Assembly (NCBI GenBank): GCA_012271125.1
Contig: JAAXHB010000070.1
Location: forward strand, 1-13,270
DNA: 13,270 bases
Direction of reading: 5' to 3'
Source of the DNA: Actinomycetota bacterium
GTDB taxonomy: Bacteria; Actinomycetota; Acidimicrobiia; Acidimicrobiales; Aldehydirespiratoraceae
Shown: piece after piece, positions 1 through 5,184 of the stretch
How positions within the stretch are numbered: position 1 is the stretch's first letter
Layout of the letters: each line of letters begins with the position of its first letter
Notes under the pieces: model-generated
The model's database searches: none
What the model was told of the DNA's origin: nothing
Seen by the model: the letters and a program-made list of their open reading frames with translations, nothing else
Made by a program: the position numbers and the translations under genes

Positions 1-1
1 G

Positions 2-1030
2 GCGAGTGGTGGGGCGAGCTATGGAGCGCCGACTCGAGCCGAAGTGCAGCTCGCTCAGGAAATGTGTGGACGGGTGGATGGGTTGGAGATGGTGCGGCTG
101 GTGTCGAGCGGAACCGAGGCGGTGATGTCGGCGGTGCGGGTGGCTCGGGGCTACACGGGCAGGGACAAGGTGGTGAAGTTCGCCGGCTGCTATCACGGGC
201 ATAGCGATTCGTTGCTGGTGGCGGGTGGGTCGGGGGTGGCGCAGCAGGGTTTGGTTGGCTCGGCGGGGGTGACTGCTGGGGCGGTGGCGGACACTGTGGT
301 TGCGCCTTACAACGTTGTGCCGAAGCTTGATGAGACGGTGGCGGTTGTGTGCGTGGAGCCGGTGGCGGCGAATATGGGACTTGTAGCTCCGGCACCTGGG
401 TTTTTGGAAGGGTTGCGGGCGGCGTGTGATGAGGTTGGGGCGTTGCTGTTGTTTGATGAGGTGATTACGGGGTTTCGTTTGGCGCATGGCGGGGCGCAGG
501 AATGGTTTGGGGTGCGGCCTGATATTTGGTGCTTCGGCAAGGTGATTGGCGGCGGTCTGCCGATGGGAGCGTTTGGTGCGTCGGCGGAGATTATGAGTGT
601 GTTGGCACCGCTGGGTGAGGTTTATCAGGCGGGGACGCTGTCAGGTAATCCGTTGGCGACAGCGGCGGGGTTGGCGACATTGGATGCGTTGGATCGCAGT
701 GCCTACAGCAAGCTGGAGGCGAAAGCGGTGTATTTGTCAGAGGGGCTTGTGAACGTATTCGGCGCAGCGAGTGTGCAGGCGGTATTGCCTAGGGCTGGGT
801 CGTTGCTGGGGTTGTTTTTCAGCGGCACCGAGCCGACTGATTTTGACTCGGCTAAGGCGGTTGCGGACAATGGCATGTATCCGAAGTTTTTCCATGCGAT
901 GCTGAAACGTGGGGTGGCGTTTGCGCCGGGGGCTTATGAGGCGATTTTTGTGTCTTTGGCTCATGGTGCGGCAGAGCTAGACGCGACTATTGATGCTGCT
1001 CGTGAAGCGGCGCTGGAGATAAGGGGCTAA
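2..1030 (+). CDS. hemL: Glutamate-1-semialdehyde 2,1-aminomutase, 5'-truncated by window edge
   Basis: PLP enzyme that converts glutamate-1-semialdehyde to 5-aminolevulinate, the last step of the C5 route to haem and other tetrapyrroles; cytosolic. The frame is open from base 2, and the residues before the first GTG (base 44) already match the family (SYGAPT-x-x-E), so the real start lies upstream. About 343 codons are present; the family is about 430 residues long, so roughly 90 N-terminal residues are missing. Visible motifs are VSSGTEAVMSA, the CYHGHSDS segment, LLFDEVITGFR with the PLP-ring aspartate, and FGKVIGGGLPMGAFG, whose lysine codon (539-541) is the Schiff-base lysine. The C-terminal AMLKRGVAFAPGAYEAIF segment is also typical. 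Stop TAA at 1028-1030. The YceI-like gene follows after 4 bases and is probably co-transcribed. The coding strand is strongly G-rich (GTG, GGG, TTG codons). Confidence 0.95.
   Translation, partial: ASGGASYGAPTRAEVQLAQEMCGRVDGLEMVRLVSSGTEAVMSAVRVARGYTGRDKVVKFAGCYHGHSDSLLVAGGSGVAQQGLVGSAGVTAGAVADTVVAPYNVVPKLDETVAVVCVEPVAANMGLVAPAPGFLEGLRAACDEVGALLLFDEVITGFRLAHGGAQEWFGVRPDIWCFGKVIGGGLPMGAFGASAEIMSVLAPLGEVYQAGTLSGNPLATAAGLATLDALDRSAYSKLEAKAVYLSEGLVNVFGAASVQAVLPRAGSLLGLFFSGTEPTDFDSAKAVADNGMYPKFFHAMLKRGVAFAPGAYEAIFVSLAHGAAELDATIDAAREAALEIRG
1021..1026 (+). promoter_or_regulatory. Shine-Dalgarno-like site for the YceI-like gene
   Basis: AAGGGG lies inside the last codons of hemL, 8 bases before the ATG at 1035. 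It supports that start over the ATG two codons further on, and it fits translational coupling with hemL. Confidence 0.5.
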
Positions 1031-1034
1031 TCAG

Positions 1035-1916
1035 ATGAAGATGCGCACGAAGATCAAGATCGGTATTGGGGTAATCGCTGCGCTGGTGCTAGGTGTGGTT
1101 GGGTTCATTGTTTTTTGGATCGTGCGCTCGGATAGTCCTGACGCGGTCAGCATGGACGCAGCCATGGCACAAATGGAAGACATGGCTGACGGTGATGATG
1201 TTGAGCCTGCGCAGAGCGGCGATGTTGATGAAGACGTCAGCGGCGATGAAAGTGTCATCGACGACGGAGGTAGTGCAGAAGATGGTGCGGGTTCATCGTC
1301 GACGAATGAGGGGTCCGCTGAAGTCGTCGTCGATGATGTCGTCAATGACGTCTATGACATTGCTGGGACTTGGACGGTGAACACGTCGATGGTTCCGTTT
1401 AGCTCCGAGGACGGGACCGGCAGCTTTGTTGGTTACCGAGTGGATGAGGAGTTGACCCTTGGAGCGGTGACGGCTGTTGGGCGAACCGGTGACGTGACCG
1501 GCAGTGTCGAGCTAACGCAGGATCAGCTCGTTGCGGCGACGGTGACTGCGGAGATGGCGACGCTGCAAACTGATAACTCACATCGTGACGGTCACGCCCG
1601 CAGCGCCCTGAAGGTCAGGGATCATCCATATGGGACGTTTACCTTGACTGAGCCGATTGCGTTGCCGGCGGGTGCTGCCGATGGTGAGTTGATTTCAGCT
1701 CAAGCCGTTGGTACTTTGACGCTTGCGGGGGTGACCAATTCGACAGTGTTTGACCTGGAGGCGCAGCTCGCCGATGACATAGCTGACGTTGTAGTTGTCA
1801 CCGGATCAGCGCCGGTGGTGTTTGCCGATTATGACGTGGAGACGCCGTCAGCGCCGATTGTGTTGTCGCTCGATGATCATGGCGTCATCGAGTTTCAGCT
1901 GTTTTTAACCCGCTAG
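1035..1916 (+). CDS. Membrane-anchored YceI-like domain protein with acidic linker
   Basis: 293 residues in three parts. Residues 1-30 are a short basic N-terminus followed by one hydrophobic segment (about 8-30), an uncleaved anchor or signal. Residues 33-107 are a low-complexity linker rich in Asp, Glu, Ser and Gly. Residues 108-293 form a YceI-like beta-barrel domain. The YceI call rests on the opening G-T-W-T-V, the central M-A-T-L-x-T-D-N-x-x-R-D-x-H-x-R-S block (about 174-190) followed by the YGTF motif, and the L-T-L-x-G-V-T-N segment. YceI proteins are lipocalin-like and bind isoprenoid or other amphiphilic ligands outside the cytoplasmic membrane; the ligand here cannot be told. The acidic linker probably holds the barrel away from the membrane. 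The gene follows hemL by 4 bases. Its stop codon overlaps that of the convergent pgi. Confidence 0.85.
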   Translation: MKMRTKIKIGIGVIAALVLGVVGFIVFWIVRSDSPDAVSMDAAMAQMEDMADGDDVEPAQSGDVDEDVSGDESVIDDGGSAEDGAGSSSTNEGSAEVVVDDVVNDVYDIAGTWTVNTSMVPFSSEDGTGSFVGYRVDEELTLGAVTAVGRTGDVTGSVELTQDQLVAATVTAEMATLQTDNSHRDGHARSALKVRDHPYGTFTLTEPIALPAGAADGELISAQAVGTLTLAGVTNSTVFDLEAQLADDIADVVVVTGSAPVVFADYDVETPSAPIVLSLDDHGVIEFQLFLTR

Positions 1917-3529
1917 TTGAACAGGCGCTTGCGATTGCGTTGACGTTTGATTACTTCAAGAGAGTTTTTAGTGGCTGGGTCGAGTTGAGTGTCGAGAGTG
2001 CGGTTCAGTATCTGATCGGCGAGATGTTTGCCGTGCTCGACACCGAACTGGTCGAAGCTGTTGATGCCCCAGATTGCGCCTTGGACTAGGACTTGATGCT
2101 CGTATAGGGCGATGAGTTGCCCCAGGGTGTTCGGGTTCAAGTCATAGACAGAGATGATTGACGACGGGCGGTTACCGTGCAGCGCGCGGTGGAGTGCTAG
2201 CGAGTCGTCATTTGACCCAAAAGCAAGGGCGGCGGCTTGAGCAAGAATGTTTGCTATTAAGGCGTCTTGCTGAGCTAGTTCGTCGTCGAATACGGGCATG
2301 TCGTTGGCGCAGATGAAATCAACTGGGACAATTTGGGTGCCTTGGTGCAGCAGTTGATGAAAGGAATGCTGGCTGTTGGTTCCGGTGCCGCCCCAGACAA
2401 TGGGAGCCGTCTCGTAGTCAACGGGAGTGCCATCGAGGGTGACGCTTTTGCCATTGGACTCCATCTCGAGCTGCTGAAGGTAATCAGGAAGGTAACGCAG
2501 CAGGTGCGAATAGGGCAGCACTGCACGGGTTGGGTAGCCCATGAAGTTGCGGTTCCATACGGCGAGTAAGCCGCCGATTATCGCAGCGTTGCGTTCTGGG
2601 GACACGTTTTGGAAGTGGACGTCTACGCTGCGCATGCCGGCGAGCATGTCTTCGTAAGCGTCCACGCCGATTGTGAGCATCAGTGATAGTCCTGCGACTG
2701 AAGCGAGGGAGTAGCGGCCGCCGACCCAGTCCCACATGTTGAAGATGTGCTCGGGGGGTATGCCATGTTTGGCTGCCTCTTCGGGAGCGGCGGTCACGGC
2801 GACGATGTGATAGTGGTTTTCCCAATCCTCGTTAATCATTTCTTTGACATGGGCAAGGTTTGCCAAGGTTTCAGGTGTTGTGAAGGACTTTGAGGTGACC
2901 ACAAACAACGTGGATTCCAGATGGCCGGCAAATCGAGCGTCAGCCCAGTCCTCGAAGTCCAGATTGGCGCAAAAGGTAGCTCTGAATAATGACGTGTGGT
3001 GGTGGTGTGCCAAGGCGTGATATGCCATTTGTGGGCCGAGATGTGAGCCGCCGATGCCGATGTTGACGAGAGTTTTGAACTCTTCGTCGGTGCTGCCGCG
3101 GATCACGCCCTTGTCGACTGCTTGGACAAACTCTGCCATGCGTTTGCGTTCTTTTAGTGCGGTTTGGGCGGCTTCGGCTAGGGGGTCTGGGAGAGCGGAT
3201 GTGTCTTGAGAGGTATCTAGGGGTAGGAGGCGGAGGGCTGTGTGGAGGGCTGCGCGGTTTTCGGTTGTGTTGACTGGTTCGCCGTTCAGGGTGGCTTGGA
3301 TGCGTTCTTGGAGGCCAGCTTTTTCAGCGAGTTCTAGCAGTAGTTCGATTGTTTCATCGGTGACTTGTTGGCGGGAATAGTCGATGACTAGGTCGCCGAC
3401 GGTGGTTTGGTAGCGGCCTGCTCTGGCTGGGTCGTCTTTGAAGAGGTCACGCAGGTGGGTTTGCTTGATCTTGGCTGCGTGGGCTTCGAGGGCTGCCCAT
3501 TCAGGTGTAGCGGAGATCAGCTCAGCCAT
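1913..3529 (-). CDS. pgi: Glucose-6-phosphate isomerase
   Basis: Interconverts glucose-6-phosphate and fructose-6-phosphate in glycolysis and gluconeogenesis; cytosolic. 538 residues, the length of the long bacterial/eukaryotic-type enzyme. Family landmarks are all present: GIGGSHLGPQ (about 158-167), the phosphate-binding SKSFTTPET (213-221), the signature WVGGRYSLASVAGLS (268-282), and ESNGK with catalytic Glu357. They continue with GGTGTNSQHSFHQLLHQGT with catalytic His388, and the C-terminal signature ending FDQFGVEHGK with catalytic Lys501. The ATG at 3527-3529 has no clear Shine-Dalgarno; the 24-base gap after the cytochrome gene instead carries a TAGCTAGCTA palindrome. Same strand and close spacing suggest co-transcription with the cytochrome c gene, though the two have no obvious shared pathway. 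Confidence 0.97.
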   Translation of the reverse strand: MAELISATPEWAALEAHAAKIKQTHLRDLFKDDPARAGRYQTTVGDLVIDYSRQQVTDETIELLLELAEKAGLQERIQATLNGEPVNTTENRAALHTALRLLPLDTSQDTSALPDPLAEAAQTALKERKRMAEFVQAVDKGVIRGSTDEEFKTLVNIGIGGSHLGPQMAYHALAHHHHTSLFRATFCANLDFEDWADARFAGHLESTLFVVTSKSFTTPETLANLAHVKEMINEDWENHYHIVAVTAAPEEAAKHGIPPEHIFNMWDWVGGRYSLASVAGLSLMLTIGVDAYEDMLAGMRSVDVHFQNVSPERNAAIIGGLLAVWNRNFMGYPTRAVLPYSHLLRYLPDYLQQLEMESNGKSVTLDGTPVDYETAPIVWGGTGTNSQHSFHQLLHQGTQIVPVDFICANDMPVFDDELAQQDALIANILAQAAALAFGSNDDSLALHRALHGNRPSSIISVYDLNPNTLGQLIALYEHQVLVQGAIWGINSFDQFGVEHGKHLADQILNRTLDTQLDPATKNSLEVIKRQRNRKRLFN

Positions 3530-3553
3530 AGCTAGCTAACGCTAGAGGTTGAC

Positions 3554-4348
3554 TTATTCGGTGGTGTCCTCGGTGAGGCCGTGATGCTCTGCTGCTGCAG
3601 CGATGTGTTCGGCGATTTCTTCAGGTGTGCCGACGGTGAGCGTTGGATGATCTTCGGCGAGAGCTAGCAGGAGTTTTTCTTCGACGACGGCACGTTCGGC
3701 GTCAAGTCCGCCGTGGATGACCCGTTCGTAATAGACGACCGATAGGAGATCGTCCATGCTGAGGTTAGAAAAGCCGGTCATGCCGTTGGCGAAGCTGTCG
3801 GTTTCTCTAGCTCCGCCGGGGCGGTTCGGGTCGCCGTAGGTGTCTAGTCCAGCGTCGAGGCTGCCTTGGGTGCCGAGGTAGACCCAGGAGATGTGCTGGG
3901 CTAAACCGACGTTGGCATCGTCGGCGGGGAAGGTGAGCAGGACTTCGCCGTCGTTGAGCTGGCGACCTGATGCGGTGCCGGAGCCGTCGCCACCATGGCA
4001 AGACGAGCAGGTGGCGAAGACTTGGGCACCGTTGGTTGAAAGCACTAGTTCGTCGGTGCTGGGTGGTTCGAGCATGCCGACATAAAACACCGCCCAAACC
4101 GGCAAAAAGACCATTACCGAAGCTGCCCAGACAGGCATTTTCTTGCGACGATTGAACGCCTCCACATATGGGGGATCGGGTTCGGGCGGCGGTGGAGTCT
4201 TTGGAACGGGTGGTGCTGCGGGCGCTGGAGCAGTGCCGGCATCGGATGCTGAGGATTCGGTAGCTGCTGGTGCCTCAGCGGGCTGGCCGGCTAGTTCGGC
4301 ACGACGTTGGCGTGAGCGTTCAAGCAAATATTCGGGTACGTCTGCCAC
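3554..4348 (-). CDS. Membrane-anchored monohaem cytochrome c
   Basis: 264 residues. An N-terminal cytoplasmic part (1-70) begins VPEYLLERSRQRRAEL and continues into an Ala/Pro-rich stretch (about 36-60). A basic patch (NRRKK) then precedes one transmembrane helix (about 72-93). The exported domain carries one haem c site, Cys114-Ser-Ser-Cys117-His118. Met190 in the NGM-x-GF motif, just before a D-L-L-x-V-V-Y-Y-E-R helix, is the likely sixth ligand, as in class I cytochromes. A C-terminal tail of about 50 residues follows. It is probably an electron carrier fixed to the outer face of the cytoplasmic membrane, feeding a terminal oxidase; the partner is not in the window. The start is GTG (4346-4348) with a strong GGAGGT site. 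No cleavable signal peptide is seen, so the single helix must act as export signal and anchor. Confidence 0.88.
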   Translation of the reverse strand: MADVPEYLLERSRQRRAELAGQPAEAPAATESSASDAGTAPAPAAPPVPKTPPPPEPDPPYVEAFNRRKKMPVWAASVMVFLPVWAVFYVGMLEPPSTDELVLSTNGAQVFATCSSCHGGDGSGTASGRQLNDGEVLLTFPADDANVGLAQHISWVYLGTQGSLDAGLDTYGDPNRPGGARETDSFANGMTGFSNLSMDDLLSVVYYERVIHGGLDAERAVVEEKLLLALAEDHPTLTVGTPEEIAEHIAAAAEHHGLTEDTTE

Positions 4349-4587
4349 CGATTACCTCCAGCTCCGTTTAAACGTCATTTCGTCCGTCATTTCTTCATCG
4401 AGCCCATGCCCGATAGCACCCGCAAAGGATACGCGATTTGCTGCTGTGCCACTAAACAGGACAGGTTTGAGTGTTGCTTCTAGTTGGCCTTTATCGGCCT
4501 TGAATGTGCTCACGCTAAACGCGGTTGCGCGCATTCAAGCCCGCCAGCCCAACTCTCCGCATTTCTATTAGCCACGTCCTGTTTATG
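4349..4587 (-). other. Gap between soxG and cytochrome c, with a doubtful 60-codon frame
   Basis: 239 bases between the soxG stop and the cytochrome start, both genes on the minus strand. It should hold the end of the sox transcript and a promoter for the cytochrome-pgi pair, but I see no convincing GC-rich hairpin with a T-tract and no clean -35/-10 pair. A 60-codon frame runs from an ATG at 4534 to a TAA at 4352, and stops exactly at the cytochrome Shine-Dalgarno. Its product resembles nothing I know, and its ATG lacks a good ribosome site. It may be a leader peptide coupled to the cytochrome gene, or chance. An 8-base direct repeat, CGTCATTT at 4373-4380 and 4385-4392, lies near its end. 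G+C is lower here than in the flanking genes. Confidence 0.4.
4354..4359 (-). promoter_or_regulatory. Shine-Dalgarno of the cytochrome c gene
   Basis: GGAGGT on the minus strand, 5 bases before the GTG start at 4348. It fixes GTG as the start. The site also lies in the last codons of a small upstream open frame (4534 to 4352) whose TAA ends 3 bases before that GTG. Confidence 0.7.
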
Positions 4588-5184
4588 TCACCGGTTGGTT
4601 TTGATCTGAAATTCAGCAGCGGAATCAAGAATCGCATCAAATAAGTACTGGCCGAAGGAGCGGTCGCAGAAGATGATGTATGACGGGGTGCCGTTTTGGT
4701 CGTTGCGGGCTATGTCGCAGGTGACTTTGGCGACCGATGCTGAGGCGACGGCACCATCTGGGGTCATGGGGTCGCTCCAGTCGAGGCTGCAGATTTTCTC
4801 AAGCACCTGTGGGGCTTTGGTGCCGGTAAGTCGGAACATTGCTCGTCCGTGAGTCCAGTCGACCGCTGAAATGAGCTCGGTGCTATCGCTTTTTGGATTG
4901 GCTCCGGCGGGGAGTGCTTTGACGGCTTTTTTGACCTCGGTGTTGTCGCCGAGGAGGAGCCACTCCCCTGGGCGGGTGCCTAGCACTAGGACTTTGCCAT
5001 CTGCTGAGGACGTTCCGAAGTTCACACCTCGTTGTCTGGTTACGGCACCGCCGACGTTGCCACGCACTAGCCATTTGGTGGTGGCACTTTCGTCGGTGAG
5101 GGTTAGATCGGAGCTTGCTGGTGGGTAGCTCTTGACGACCGGGCTTTCAAAGACAGGGGCGTCAGCTTTTTTGCGTCTAGGCAC
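4588..5184 (-). CDS. soxG: Sarcosine oxidase, gamma subunit
   Basis: Smallest folate-domain-like subunit of heterotetrameric sarcosine oxidase; it packs against the alpha subunit. 198 residues, normal for the family. The family pattern is visible in the block around 107-135 (A-V-D-W-T-H-G-R-A, then F-R-L-T-G, K-A-P-x-V-L-E-K-I-C). The later segment ARNDQNGTPSYIIFCDRSFGQY (roughly 159-180) and the final A-A-E-F also fit. The start is GTG at 5182-5184, preceded by AAGGGGAA, and it overlaps the end of soxA by 8 bases, implying coupled translation. It is the last gene of the soxBDAG operon, and its position after soxA supports the assignment more than sequence identity does, since this subunit is poorly conserved. 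Confidence 0.9.
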   Translation of the reverse strand: MPRRKKADAPVFESPVVKSYPPASSDLTLTDESATTKWLVRGNVGGAVTRQRGVNFGTSSADGKVLVLGTRPGEWLLLGDNTEVKKAVKALPAGANPKSDSTELISAVDWTHGRAMFRLTGTKAPQVLEKICSLDWSDPMTPDGAVASASVAKVTCDIARNDQNGTPSYIIFCDRSFGQYLFDAILDSAAEFQIKTNR

